Counted from the stretch's first letter, positions 21,781-33,299 are shown. The stretch is DNA of 64,000 nucleotides from Corallium rubrum (GCA_964035015.1 OZ036010.1:9896620-9960619), one strand, 5' to 3'. Made by a program: numbers and translations. Notes: a model not told the origin generated them from the letters alone.

Positions 21781-23097
21781 TACCCTGCCTCCTCCGCATG
21801 CAGGCTCTCGTTGCATCATGGACAGGTCACACACGCCGAATTTAGGGCCTGCAAGATCCTGTAGAAAATTTGGCAAAACTTGGTACGGAATAAATCATTA
21901 ACTACCATTGTTAATAGCCATGGCTATTTCCGAAGATTTTGAAGGACATTGAAGACTTACGACATACGAATCCTAGCTTTAAAATGAAGGAATTGTTGAA
22001 AAAAGCAATTACGGTTGAACTTTAACAACTTTCGGCCGGACTAATCAACGAAAATGCACTTTAGTCTACCCAGAGACCCTTGGGTTTATACGTTTTCGGT
22101 TTCCATGACAACTGAAACTTGAATTACGCTACACTATAGCCTACAATTTAACAAAATTAAATCTCATTAACTCTTCGGGTCAGTTGACAGTCTTTGATAG
22201 CTAAATAAACAAAAAAAAACAATAAGAAAAACCTGTAGTTTCCTGACCGTCGAATTTGCTATTGTTCGGCAGATATTTTTTCCTTGAATTCCTTTTTGTC
22301 GCTAAAAATATTATTGGCAGAAGGTCGGTAATTCTAAAACATATTGAACCCGCTAACCCGCTAACCCTAATCTCAAAAATGTGAATTTCCTGGAGGAACC
22401 CTAACCCTAACTTGAAAAGTGTCGGGGGGCGGGTTATTCCTGCTCCACCCCCAACCACCCTAATAGTGTTTGTTATTTATGGTCAACAGTTCTTGACAAA
22501 GATTGTGGGATGCGCAGTGAGTTTTAATCCGTTAATTGGCGCATCTTAGAATAAAAACATGCACATGTATGATGAAATGCATCATACACGCGTGTTGGGT
22601 TGTATGTTATATATCATCATACGGAACGAGAGACCATGTTGGGCAGGCCATCTCAAAAGTGTCACCTGTCCATGATGCTACGAGGGTCTGCGGAGGAGGC
22701 AGGGTACGGGCACTAATGTGAACACGTTTTCAGTGCGTACCCGAAGTGGTGCCCAAAGTGGTGCCCAAAGTGGTGCCCACGCTTTTTACTCAATATTCCT
22801 TGTAAACCACAAAATAGCTACAAAAGCCATGAAAAGCTTTCTGTGTGAACGCTTATCAGATCCAGGGCGCCGTGAATGTGAACAAGTGACCCATGCCCGA
22901 GCACTTAGTCTGAACAGAGGGTAATACACAACAAACTACAGAACCGGAAGTGGGAAGGTGTTTCTATTTTGACTGTAAACAAATATAAATATTTCTAGTC
23001 TGTTTATATTTCTACAGAGGATTTGACGAAGGCGGCGATCCCTACTCAAGTTTGTTCGTCATTTCCGAAGTTGTCACGAACTTAGCAAATCATCACG
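21781..23097. repeat. Tandem segmental duplication, unit 1
   Basis: Begins with TACCCTGCCTCCTCCGCATG. It shares long stretches with unit 2: TTAACTACCATTGTTAATAG, TTTTCGGTTTCCA, CAGGCCATCTCAAA, GAGGAGGCAGGGTACGGGCA, GGCGGCGATCCCTACTCAAG. It has about 170 bp extra near 22335-22510, including a few CCCTAA units. No gene recognised. Confidence 0.85.
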
Positions 23098-23104
23098 TAG
23101 GGGA

Positions 23105-23205
23105 GGGAGTACGGGTGGCGTGTGCTGTTAATGCGCTGCCTCTCAGCGAAAAGTTAAGCTCGGATGGGTGACCGCTTGGGACGGACCCCTGCTCATTGCC
23201 TCCTC
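23105..23205 (+). repeat. 5S rRNA-derived SINE head, fragment
   Basis: A GTGGCGTGTGCTGTTAATGC leader is followed by AAAAGTTAAGCTCGGATGGG and TGACCGCTTGGGA. AAGTTAAGC and GGATGGGTGACCGCCTGGGA are the internal promoter (A box and C box) sequences of 5S rRNA. About 20 bp between them is deleted relative to the copy at 33541-33652. The body is missing. Confidence 0.75.
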
Positions 23206-24360
23206 CGCAGGCCCTCGTTGCATCATGCAAGATCCTGTAAAAAATTTGGCAAAACTTGGCAAGGAATAAATGCATAATTAACTACCATTGTTAATAGCCA
23301 TGGCTATTTCCGACGATTTTGAAGGACGTTGAAGACTTACGACATACGAATCCTAGCTTTAAAATGAAGGAATTGTTGAAAAAAGCAATTACGGTTGAAC
23401 TTTGACAACTTTCGGCAGGAATAATCAACGAAAATGCACTTTAGTCTACCCGGAGACTCTTGGGTTTATACGTTTTCGGTTTCCACGACAACTGAAACTT
23501 GAATTACGCTACACTATAGCTTACAATTTAACAAAATTAAATCTCATTAACTCTTGGTCAGTTGACAGTCTTGGATAGCTAAATAAACCAAAAAAAAAAC
23601 AATAAGAAAAACCTGTAGTTTCCTGACCGTCGAATTTGCTATTGTTCGGCAGATATTTTTTCCTTGAATTCCTTTTTGTCGCTAAAAATATTATTGGCAG
23701 AAGGTCGGTAATTCTAGAACATATTGGTTTCTTCATTGTCATGATCTGTAAGAAAGTTTAGACCGAATTTCCTGGTGGGTCACAGTGTTAAAGGAACTTG
23801 GACGTACGTTTAATTTGTCGAACAGCGGCCAGAAAAAAATGCTAGTCTCGCTGTGCATAATGGGACCAGTCCCCATTTTGTTTACAGGATCTGGCAGGCC
23901 CTCTCAAACGTGGGACCTGTCCATGATGCTACGAGGGCCTGCGGAGGAGGCAGGGTACGGGCACTAATGTGAACACGTTTTCAGTGCGTACCCGAAGTGG
24001 TGCCCAAAGTGGTGCCCACGCTTTTTACTCGATATTCCTTGTAATTCAAAGGCTTAAAACCACAAAACAGCTGCAAAAGCCATGAAAAGCTTTCTGTGTG
24101 AACACTTATCAGATCCAGGGCGCCATGAATTTGAACATGCAAGAGACCCATGCCCGAGCACTTAGTCTGAACACAGGGTAATACACAACAATCTACAGAA
24201 CCGGAAGTGGGAAGGTGTTTCTATTTTGACTGTAAACATATATAAATATTTCTAGTCTGTTTATATTTCTACAGAAGATTTGACGAAGGCGGCGATCCCT
24301 ACTCAAGTTTGTTCTTCATTTCCGAAGTTGTCACGAACTTGGCAAATCATCAAGTAGGGG
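23206..24360. repeat. Tandem segmental duplication, unit 2
   Basis: Repeats unit 1 from GCCTCCTCCGCAGGCCCTCG to CATCAAGTAGGGGAGCACGG with a few percent differences and small indels. Each unit is followed by a 5S-SINE head, so the duplicated module contains, or ends in, the SINE. Confidence 0.85.
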
Positions 24361-24660
24361 AGCACGGGTGGCGCGTGCTGTTAGCGCGCTGCTTCTCACC
24401 AAAAAGTTAAGCCCGGATGGCAGAGGCGTAGCCAGAAGGGCCCCCTTGACAAAAACTCCTGGCTACGCCTCTGCCGCATGGGAATGACCCCGTTGTTGGG
24501 GTTGAAACTCATGTGAGTAGACTTGTAGTTGATCTCTCCTGTGCTTCGAAGGTTTTTCGCCGGGTTCTCCGGTTTTCCTCCCTCCATAAAATCAACACCT
24601 AACATCTTAGCTGTGATCCGTGAGTTCCTTTGATGTGCCTCAAATGCGAAGTTTTGATAT
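24361..24660 (+). repeat. 5S rRNA-derived SINE interrupted by a tiny hAT MITE
   Basis: The head GGTGGCGCGTGCTGTTAGCG, then AAAAAGTTAAGCCCGGATGG, is cut by a 53-bp insert. It then continues GCATGGGAATGACCC and the SINE body: GTTGATCTCTCCTGTGCTTC, GGGTTCTCCGGTTTTCCTCC, AAATCAACACCTAACATC. The body matches the reverse complement of 33400-33540. Confidence 0.8.
24421..24473. mobile_element. 53-bp hAT-like MITE inside the SINE
   Basis: Ends CAGAGGCGTAGCCAG and CTGGCTACGCCTCTG. It is flanked by CCGGATGG (24413-24420) and CCGCATGG (24474-24481), an 8-bp duplication with one mismatch. The insertion lies between the two 5S promoter boxes, so it should block Pol III expression of this SINE copy. Confidence 0.75.
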
Positions 24661-24800
24661 TTGAGTAGTCCAATTTGATCCGAGATCAGCAATTTCAGCT
24701 GAAGTCTACTAGTAAAGTGATTTGCCGTGAGAGTATCAACAACTAAATTATACGTTTAACTTTGAATGTTATTAAATATCCATGTCGACATTCTTCTATT

Positions 24801-24822
24801 CCCCCCCCCCCCCCCCCCCCAT
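24801..24822. repeat. Poly-C tract
   Basis: An uninterrupted run of about 20 C. The following 300 bp (24823-25200) show no recognisable gene. Confidence 0.95.
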
Positions 24823-25205
24823 TTTTTTCGCCCATATTAAAACTATTACAATCAAAATTTACTCTACGTCCAACAGGGAACTTCGAAATGATGAAACAAC
24901 GAACTTCACAATCTCGCAAGTTCACAACTTCGTTTCCGAAAGTTCAGTCGCACTCGTTAAAAATTTGTGTATCAAAATGACAAAAAAAGCGTTGTACATT
25001 CTACATTCGGCTAACGGTACCAAACAAAGTTGCTCGATCGAGGCCTTCTCTAAACTACAAGAAAACTTTAATTTTTCCTAATTTTTGCTAGTACGAATAA
25101 CCATATATAATTAAATTGTATATTTTTATAGATTATAATAGTGTTATGTGTATGTAAATAATTAGTATTTGTAATTCTAGCTACCCTACTTAAATTAAGT
25201 GTTAC

Positions 25206-25358
25206 TAGTGGACCTCGTTAAAATACGACCACCGTCGGTCAAAAATATGTGGTCGTAATAACGGGGTGCATGGTAGAGTGTATTCAGGCCAGAAAAAAGT
25301 GTTCGTAATAACGAGGTTGTCGTATTAACGGGGTGGTCGCACGGCGGAGTTCCACTGT
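25206..25358. mobile_element. Pogo-like MITE (CAGTGGAACC ends), copy 1
   Basis: AGTGGACCTCGTTAAAATAC and GGAGTTCCACTGTA are inverted, with internal GTGGTCGTAATAACGGGGTG units. Same family as 47965-48242. The ends resemble pogo/Tigger termini with TA target. The stretch 25359-26230 has no recognisable feature. Confidence 0.7.
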
Positions 25359-26231
25359 ATTATTATATTATTATTATTTATAGTATACTAACGCAATCTC
25401 ATATGTGAACAATCCAATATATTCTGAATGTTCCTTTTTCTCGTCTTAAACGCTTATAAACGATTCTACATACCGTACAACTCAGTGAACTTCAAACCTC
25501 TTTGGTTCCAATTCAAAATGTTAACAAGGCGTCGACAAAAAGTCGACATTATCTCATTCACGCGTCGGCCTTAAAGACAACGGCATGTCAGGAATATTCT
25601 ATAGAGGCTAAAAAGAGGTCCATTCTTTTTTAATTAAGAGAAAAAGTGCTGTGCGTGACTTTTACGTCCGCGTCGCGTAAGGTTTAAACTCTCCTACACG
25701 GAAGCATGTATGCGAGATCTAAACTGAAAAATAAGCCAGTAATCTGGCCAGATTAAGTGACCTTAATAAACGTAAAAAAGAATTTGACAAAATCATGCAA
25801 ATTTGGTTTTTCCCCAAAGTCGAGAACTTTTGCGTTGATACAAAGCTTTACTTTATATTTGTATAAAGCTTGCCAGCAAATTATGAAAACAAGACGTTGT
25901 GTTGCGATGAGTATGGAAGTTATATGTAATTAATTTGCATGACTGTGCATGACATGTATATATTATTTATTCATTTGATTCGCTAAGAGATTGTGACGTC
26001 ACGAGTAAATAATATAGTTGCCCATACAATGAGCAGTTGCAGCTGCTTCAGGCGGGAGAATAGCCGTCTGGGTTCATCACTGTCAAAAATAATGGAATTA
26101 AGTGCAAAGTCTTTAGCTAGGCCAATATCTTCGTATAGCTTGGTCTTGGAAATACCTTTTTTTACGCGCTTTCAATTTCAAGGTCTGAGGTTCGTTGCCA
26201 TGGTGCTTCATGTGGTTCACATTGATGTTCA

Positions 26232-26410
26232 TCAGTCTGTATATAGAGGATATTACACGGTGGTGCGAAGATATGGATTTTATCTTCGAGTGGTGAAAAC
26301 AATATTTTACAAATGAGCGTAGCGAATGAGTAAAATATATATCGTTTTTACCACGAGAAGATAAAATTCATATCTTCAAACTAGCGTGTAATTTTCTTTT
26401 TATTATATAG
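26232..26410. repeat. Palindromic MITE
   Basis: ATATTACACGGTGGTGCGAA and TTTTATCTTCGAGTGGTGAA, with complements at 26340-26395, surround ATGAGCGTAGCGAATGAG. Non-coding; short frames crossing it are artefacts. Confidence 0.7.
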
Positions 26411-26588
26411 ATTCAATGCAAAAAGAGGTAAAATTCTTAATGACGTTATCGATATCTTCACTAGTGATGATATGGAAAATATGACACTGCATATTTTCTA
26501 ATAAAACACTCGCATCTATATAATAAATATATAATAACTGATTCTGCATGTCTCCAACCGAACTACCGGATCACCCAGGAACAGAGGA

Positions 26589-26793
26589 ATTCTTCTTCTT
26601 CTTCTTCTTCTTCTTCTTCTTCTTCTTCTTCTTCTTCTTCTTCTTCTTCTCCTCCTCCTCCTCCTCCTTCTTCTTCTTCTTCTTCTTCTCCTTCTTCTTC
26701 TTCTTCTTCTTCTTCTTCTTCTTCTTCTTCTTCTTCTTCTTCTTCTTCTTCTTCTTCTTCTTCTTCTTCTTCTTCTTCTTCTTCTTCTTCTTC
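26589..26793. repeat. (TTC)n microsatellite
   Basis: About 68 trinucleotides, mainly TTC with a CTC block near 26649. It creates a meaningless poly-Phe/Ser frame. Confidence 0.98.
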
Positions 26794-27142
26794 TGTCAGT
26801 TTAAGTTTAACAATGGTTTTGAAATAAACTCAAAATACTACCATATTCTTCTTTCCTCTTGTCATATAAACTTGAATCTTGAGTTTACAAGATGTTATTC
26901 TTTGGAATTTGTTTTATTTTTTTTTAACTTTTTGAGATTGTCGGCTGGTAATGGAGTTTTATCAGGAAGAGCCAAATAAAATTAAACATTTTAGAGGGAG
27001 TACGCCTAAAGACCTCTGTACTGTCATCGCGCCAAATGTACACTTTGGATACCCAAGGTACAAATACTATGGGCACAGCTTAATCTTCATCAGTGAAACG
27101 GATAAAGATAAAAGACTGGGGGCTAATCATTCCTACTTGCAG

Positions 27143-27595
27143 CATAGGCGTAGAGTATTGGGGGGGGGGGGGGGGGCTGAGAGGCTTTAGCGCCCGGAAA
27201 TCTCAATGGGGGGGCTGAGCCCCCCAAGAAATTTTGCAGCAACTGACTCATCAATCACCATTCACAAATTATAGGTTACTCGTTATGCTAAAGTAACTGT
27301 TACAGCCTCATTCCTGTCGGCCAAAAGCACCCATATACAGTGCATGATAAGTCGACCCAGTAAACATAACATCGAAAAATTGTTGAAATGTGTTGTATTA
27401 TAACTAGTTTTTATGACATTTCATGACCAGGAAGTGGCATTTCCAAGACTCTAAATTTCAAAAATTTCCGGGGCACCATGCCCCCGGACCCCCGTAGAAG
27501 AGTCCCTTTCTGTAAACGCCCCCACACGAGAAAATTCTTAGAAAGGCCCTGTTCAGCATTTCAGCCCTAGACGAAAACAAAACTCTACGCCTATG
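27143..27595. mobile_element. hAT-like MITE with 8-bp TSD
   Basis: Ends CATAGGCGTAGAGT and ACTCTACGCCTATG. Perfect direct repeat ACTTGCAG on both sides (27135-27142 and 27596-27603). A G-run follows the left end. 27416-27500 carries the GGCATTTCCAAGAC / GCACCATGCCCCCGGACCCC block shared with 1795-1920 and 29460-29550. It lies directly against the SINE that follows. Confidence 0.8.
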
Positions 27596-27599
27596 ACTT

Positions 27600-28195
27600 G
27601 CAGCCAGTGGTTGAATTGCGAAGGACGCAGATCAACATGGCCGTGTCGAAGGCATATCAAAGGCGCTCCCGGCAGCCTCTATACGACACAGAGGTGTTCA
27701 TTCTACGGAAGGAAGAAAACCGGTGAAAAACCCTCGAAGCACAGGAGAGAAACACCGCTACCAAACGTTTTGCGCATGCGCGACGACCCAGTCCGTCCCA
27801 GGCTCGTCCTCCGAAAAAGAGCGGGAAAACACTGAAATATTTGGATTTGTCCAAGAGTCCGACACAAAAGTTAAAATTATAAGCATACTACCAAAAAGAT
27901 AAGGTAGGTAATTTGTACATGGCTTCCTTGTCAATATTGTAACATATTCTGAATTTACCCCTTCGTAATTTTCTTTACCCTTTTTTTAAAACACAAATGA
28001 ATAGTCGAGTCTTACTTAGTCTGGTTGTTGTCGCCACGGTAGAGAATTCACGCATGCGCAAACGTTTGGCAGCGGTGTTCAAGAGAGTTCAATTACAAGT
28101 CTACGCACATAAGCTCCAAGTTCGACAACGGGGCCAAGTACTAACCCCGTCTAACCGGGCTTAACTTTTGGTGAGAGGCAGTGCGCTAATACCCA
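27600..28195 (-). repeat. 5S rRNA-derived SINE split by a TIR element
   Basis: The tail (27604-27747: TTGAATTGCGAAGGACGCAG, CATGGCCGTGTCGAAGGCAT, AAACCGGTGAAAAACCCTCG) and the 5S-like head (28084-28195: CCAAGTACTAACCCCGTCTA, GGGCTTAACTTTTGGTGAGA) match the single copy at 33310-33640. They are separated by a 332-bp foreign insert. Confidence 0.8.
27749..28080. mobile_element. TIR MITE family H, copy 1
   Basis: Ends AACACCGCTACCAAACGTTT and AACGTTTGGCAGCGGTGTT are inverted, with GCGCATGCGC in both arms. The same interior in reverse orientation occurs at 31348-31730. Inserted in the SINE. Confidence 0.85.
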
Positions 28196-28644
28196 AACGG
28201 TATTTTTTATCATACAGAACTCCTGAGAGTTTGTCAGTAAAAAAAATTAAAATCTAAGGAAAAGTTAAATAAAATCTGCTCCCCCGGGAATCTCTCTGTC
28301 GGAACGAGAAGCTTAGCATACTTAAAGACACTTATTTTTCAGCTGCCGTAAATCTCCAGTTAATATCCTATCCAATGATCATCACCATATTTGGTGTTGT
28401 TAATATACCCTAGTAAGAGTCCGAAAGTATATATTCAAATAAACGTATGTATGTATACCCAAGCTGTTGCCAAGCTGTCGCCTATCTCCATGCAATTAAA
28501 CGAGTTTCAGAAGGCTTGGCTGCCACCTTGAAGGTGGTTATCGCCATATATCCTTGGAAGGCCTTTTTTCGATATGATTTCAATATAGGTTACAATATAT
28601 ATTTACAATATATTTCTTCACTTATTCAGAGGGGCCCACATGTA

Positions 28645-29230
28645 CAATAGGTTTATCGGGATACGGAATAACGATTATTCGGGATATAAAGCTACAGTTA
28701 TACACACACCGAATTGTGTCGCAAGGTATTGCGAGATAAATCGGTAACCCGGCTACACACATCAATTTGTGTTAAAGAAATTAAAATCAAGTATAAAATA
28801 AACCAAGGATGGGCGGAGCTTGAACAAAAGAAATTTGGCATGATTGCAACACAAATCGGCGACAGGTAGCGTATGTTACACTTGTCGACTTGTGCGGCGT
28901 TGCAGATTTTCGTTGCAAGTTTTTGATCCCTTATCAAAAACGTGCAATGCTTCAGCAACGCATAAATTGGCGTCGACTGCGTATGTTACACACACCGATT
29001 TATCTCGCAATGCCGTCGCGACACAAATTGGCGACATGAATCGGTGTGTGTGCGTAGCGAGAAGAAAAAAATGGACGGGATTCGGAATATCAAAAAATGA
29101 CGGAAAACGAGATGTAGAAATTTTTGCTGTTGTGATACGGTAAATAAGGAGAATTCAACAACGGGATTCTGGATTTCTAAATAAGGAAGACGTTGGTCGG
29201 GATTGGATCAGCTAACCAAACTTGTTGGGA
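28645..29230. repeat. Dispersed repeat P split by palindrome O
   Basis: AATAGGTTTATCGGGATACG (28645) and 29056-29225 (GGACGGGATTCGGAATATC, AGAAGACGTTGGTCGGGATTGG-like) together match one uninterrupted copy at 48845-49075. The intervening 28695-29055 is a palindrome ending in ACACACACCGAATTGTGTCG and CGACATGAATCGGTGTGTGT. Confidence 0.75.
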
Positions 29231-29252
29231 TACGTACTGGAGTCAGGGACGT

Positions 29253-29600
29253 AGCCAGGGGGGGGGAGCCGGGGGAGGCGCGGCTCCCCCCTTTTGATAT
29301 AAAAACAACAGACATGTAACAACAAAACTGATGCAATATGAATTGTGTCAGGAAATAAACTGTAAACAGTGTATTCAATCTACTGGGTGTATGCATTTTG
29401 AGTATCTATGTGACGTTTGCGTGTTTTGAGTATTTTATGACGTTTTTTAACCTTTAGGGTCTGTAAAATCTTCCTCCAAAAGCCAGAAAATGGCATTTCA
29501 GCGACTCTCGATTTCAAAATTTCACGGGGGAGCATGCTCCCGGACCCCCTAAACATTTATTTTGATTTCGGCTCCCCCCTTTCAAAATCCTAGCAAATAT
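29253..29600. mobile_element. hAT-like MITE, CAGGGACGTAGCCAGG end
   Basis: CAGGGACGTAGCCAGGGGGG at the left, and TTTCAAAATCCTAGC at the right, where the end is decayed. Contains the CTCCCGGACCCCC block shared with 1448-1955 and 27143-27595. The stretch 29601-30590 has no recognisable feature. Confidence 0.55.
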
Positions 29601-30599
29601 CGTTCGGGATTCTGGATTTAAAAAGCCTATTGTATAGACACTCTGTTGAAACATTGAAAAAAATAATTCATGGCAATTTGGCAGACTCAACTTTATCTAA
29701 AGCAATTAAGGGATGGGAGAGAAAAAGTGTTTTTCGAGAATATTCCAGAATAAGTTATACTAACCTAATTGCTGCCGTCAGCGAGGCGCCTAGCTCGGCA
29801 AAGAGGTATGAGATGAGCCACACGATATCTCGATTTTTGAGTTTTTCTGTTCGCATTCAGGGGGGTCACGGGGGGGGAGACCACGCAGGACAACACTGAA
29901 CTAGCATCACGTGAGCTACGCCAGAGAAGGTTAGGATTTTTGAAAGGAAAAGGATAACTTGAAGAATGAAATAAACGATTTAGCCGCGAACGAGTAAGTT
30001 TACTCGTTTTTAATATATATCATGTCTCTATTTGCTTGTGGAAGTGTTCACCAGGGTTATACTCTTTACGTTTCTTTCTGACGAAGCCGAAGGGCCTTCG
30101 CTCGACACGTTAGACTCCTAGGTTCTCTGTTTCGGCAGTATATTCTAACCTTATTATATTTCGATTGTTATTTTTTGATGTATATGCCAATATTGGTGTG
30201 GATTCATTGTGTTTGCACTGATCAACATTCTGATCAGACGGACGCTACTATCAGCGTGTGTATCTGATGGGCTCAATGACAATGGTACACTGATTGCTGT
30301 GTAATTTTATATTTAATTAAAGCTCTAGATTTGTCATTAAAACCACTTGGAATTGCATTGACAGTTTTGCCACAGCATTAGAGCAAGAGGCATGATTATT
30401 TAATATTTGTATATTATTGTGTGTATATCCTGTCAAAACCCTTGCCATATCATGTCAAGCGATAAGTTATAGTAACTTATTGAGTTTTCAATTTTATAAT
30501 TAGAAAAAATATAGAAGAAACGTGTAAATACTCTGCCCATTGTAATTAATATTAAATTTTTAGACTTTCCAGCCTCCTTCGCAGGCAACCCTGTGGGCA

Positions 30600-30682
30600 A
30601 ACTTGGGTCGAGTGGGAAATCTTGGGTGGAGTGGGCAAACTCGGGTGGAGTGGGCAATCTTGGGTGGAGTGTGCAAGGGGGG
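30600..30682. repeat. Short tandem repeat (GGGTGGAGTGGGCAAACTC)
   Basis: Four to five copies of an 18-19-bp unit with drift. Confidence 0.85.
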
Positions 30683-31039
30683 TGTCGCATTGGCCACAGA
30701 CTGGAAAGATTTTCCTGTGGAGTAGGCTAAAGGTTTTTCTCCCATTTGGGGCAGCACTTCACTTGCGATAGTAATTTCTAGTTTAAAGTGCATATAACCC
30801 CAAATTTCTTATCATCTAAATACGTTCTACCTTAAGCAAATAATTGAACAACGAAATATTTTTTAGATTAGAGCAACCTTTATTGCTTTCGTAGACATTT
30901 TTGTTTTCAAAATGGTAATGAGATGACACAATATTTATTTTCAGGAGTGACGTGACCCAATTATTCCATTAGTGGTGTGTTTTAAAAACATGTTCCATAT
31001 TGTATGAGTTTTTCCACAAAAATTCTCAGTTAGTTTATC

Positions 31040-31345
31040 TTGCCAAAAAGAGAAAGAAAGCCAAATGCCTACATAGACGTTATTCATTCACTAGAAATGC
31101 GAATCGGCAAAAAAAACATTGAAGAATCGAATAGCTCCAATCAAAAAAAATATTCCACTGAACAACTGTTTGCTTTATGTAGAACGTATTCAGACGATAA
31201 GAAAGGGTTTATATGCACCTTAAACAACAAAAAGTTAAGCACACATTCGAATATAAAGCGACAGTCCATAGTCCCTAGAATTATATTGTCTGGAGACGCG
31301 GCGAACATATCAAAGCGGGTAACAATGAGCTACAATTTAGGTTGA
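31040..31345 (+). other. Unrecognised coding-like fragment
   Basis: An open stretch of about 100 codons without an ATG at its 5' end. It includes KPNAYIDVIHSLEMRIGKKN and RQSIVPRIILSGDAANISKR. A TAG lies shortly upstream in frame, and a family H MITE begins just past its stop. Composition looks protein-like, but I recognise no domain. Could be an orphan exon, a TE remnant or chance. Confidence 0.2.
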
Positions 31346-31347
31346 GG

Positions 31348-31730
31348 GAACACCGCTGCCAAACGCTCGGCCAAACGTTTGTGCATGCGTGAGTTCGCTA
31401 GAATAAACATTACAAGAGAAGTGGGAACTAGCCGTGGCGACAACAACCAGACAGTGAAGACTAAGCAAGACTCGACTATTCATTTGTGTTTTAAAAAAAG
31501 GGTAAACAAAATTACGAAGGGGTAAATTCAAAATATGTTACAATATTGACAAAGAAGCCATGCACAAATTACCTACCTTATCTTTTTGGTAGTATGCTTG
31601 ATTTTAACTTTTGTGTCGGACTCTTGGACAAGTCCAAATATTTCAGTGTTTCCCCGCTCTTTTTCTGAGGACGAGCCTGGGACGAGCTCGGACGTCGCGC
31701 ATGCGCAAAAGTTTGGCAGAGGTGTTGGTG
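31348..31730. mobile_element. TIR MITE family H, copy 2 (reverse orientation)
   Basis: Ends GAACACCGCTGCCAAACG and CGCATGCGCAAAAGTTTGGC. The interior is the reverse complement of 27749-28080 (TTTTTTAAAACACAAATGAA, CTACCAAAAAGATAAGGTAG). Confidence 0.85.
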
Positions 31731-32223
31731 TTTTACGTTCATTAATATTTATAAATTAAAGCAACACTGCTCTTGGTTGATTGCTTCATTATACCAAAAA
31801 TACAATGTGTTCAGCAAGCGTTAAGGTGAAATAAGGTGCACAAGACTTTGGCCGTTTTTCCAGACAACTGATTCATTTCTAGGGACTATGACCAGTCCAA
31901 CCGCCTGACGCGTTTATTAACAAGGGCGGTTGACCCACCGAGATTTCGCGGTGGGCCCCCGAGGACCTGTACAAAAATTTCTGAAGGGGTGTTTACATGA
32001 GGCCGGCCCGAACTCAGCCAGGACTGACTTTAGGTCGGTTGTAGTGTTTTTACTACAGATCGTTTTCATGAGTCTGCCCTGAGATTCAGTTCACGCCGGT
32101 CTAATCTCAGGTTGCCTGCTAGACCAAACTGAAGAACTTTCACCTCTCAAACTCAATACGGCGTTGTTTTGAATGAGATTGGTGTCAAATCTACATAAAG
32201 GGATAAAGGATAACGGGCTGGGG

Positions 32224-32392
32224 CTAATATACAATTATTGGATGAGGTTGAGCATGATATCAAGAATTATCAAGGCCGAGGTTTGTGTTACATCTGCCGA
32301 AGCCGAAGGCTGAGGCAGATAACACAAACAACAGAGGCCTTGATAATTCTTGATATCATGCGATAACCGTTGATTGTTTTATTATACAATTA
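32224..32392. repeat. Palindrome
   Basis: TAATATACAATTAT..., GATATCAAGAATTATCAAGG and their complements meet around GCCGAAGCCGAAGGCTGAGG. Non-coding foldback. 31731-32223 holds only short relics: a family L-like piece at 31760-31870 and TTTACATGAGGCCGG at 31990. Confidence 0.7.
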
Positions 32393-32696
32393 TAAATGTA
32401 GAAGCCTTTAAAAAGTTTTTTACAAAGTTAGGTAAAAATAGTAAATATTCACACCGTCTTCAGTTCGAGGTTCGCTAACTTTAACTTTCTTCGCTTTCAA
32501 ATACAATTTTCTCCTTCAAACACTGCTTTAAACTCTAACAGCTGTATGTGTAGCTCGCTTGTTTTTTCTTGGTGGTTTTAGCGTCAACAAAACGTGCCAA
32601 ATCCGCCGGATTAATCCGCTTCTGATCTTCACTCCTAAGCCAAGGACGGCCGCCATGTTTGTTTTGTTCAAACCGCTAGCCAGCGCGTCATAGGCA

Positions 32697-33270
32697 AGAT
32701 ATTATACACTTAATGTCTGCTCCCGAGGGAAACAGTTTTGTTTTCCCGAGAGTCTTGATATTTCCCGAGACGAAGTCGAGGGAAACATCGAGACTCGATG
32801 GAAAACAAAACTAACTGTTTCCCGAGAGAGTAGACATTAAGTGTTTTGTTATATAGCTTGAGTTTCGCTGAATAATTTCGACGTTTATCAAGGGAAGTAC
32901 ACACAAAAGGCAAACGCTAAGACTTACCAAAACATTTCGCCTGGCTCCATAATTTCACTTCAACCAAACAAATATAAGTCTCAGAACAAAAGAACAGCAA
33001 TACATTTCTCCAGTTCATCTTCACACATGCTTTGAAGACTTATAAATGCTCTTTTATTCGTAGCAAACAAGCTTTTGTTTATAGGATGCCGTGAAGAGTT
33101 CAAAGTTCTAGCGGGCAACAATTGAAAACTTATTATTGACCGAGCAGGCAATAAGTTCTCAATTATTGCCCGCTCGGTAGACATTGAAATTTAGCTAAGG
33201 TCATGTGACCACAAACCAACCAATGACAGTCATCGTTGCATCCAGTGAAACTCTAGCTATATAACAACAA
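32697..33270. repeat. Dispersed repeat, second copy of 10980-11530
   Basis: Same order of landmarks as copy 1, but the inner hairpin is longer (GAGACGAAGTCGAGGGAAAC inserted). The hairpin can therefore expand between copies. Confidence 0.8.
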
Positions 33271-33299
33271 GAATTGTCCGTAGGTTTTTAGCGAATCAC

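Noticed and set aside
22335..22425. Interstitial telomeric repeat
   Set aside because: Only four or so CCCTAA units, in groups of one to two, separated by other sequence; too few to call a telomere or fusion site.
24396..24692. A 98-codon minus-strand frame
   Set aside because: It is antisense to a 5S-derived SINE and includes its MITE.
26548..26979. A 143-codon frame rich in Phe and Ser
   Set aside because: It is the (TTC)n microsatellite read in one frame.
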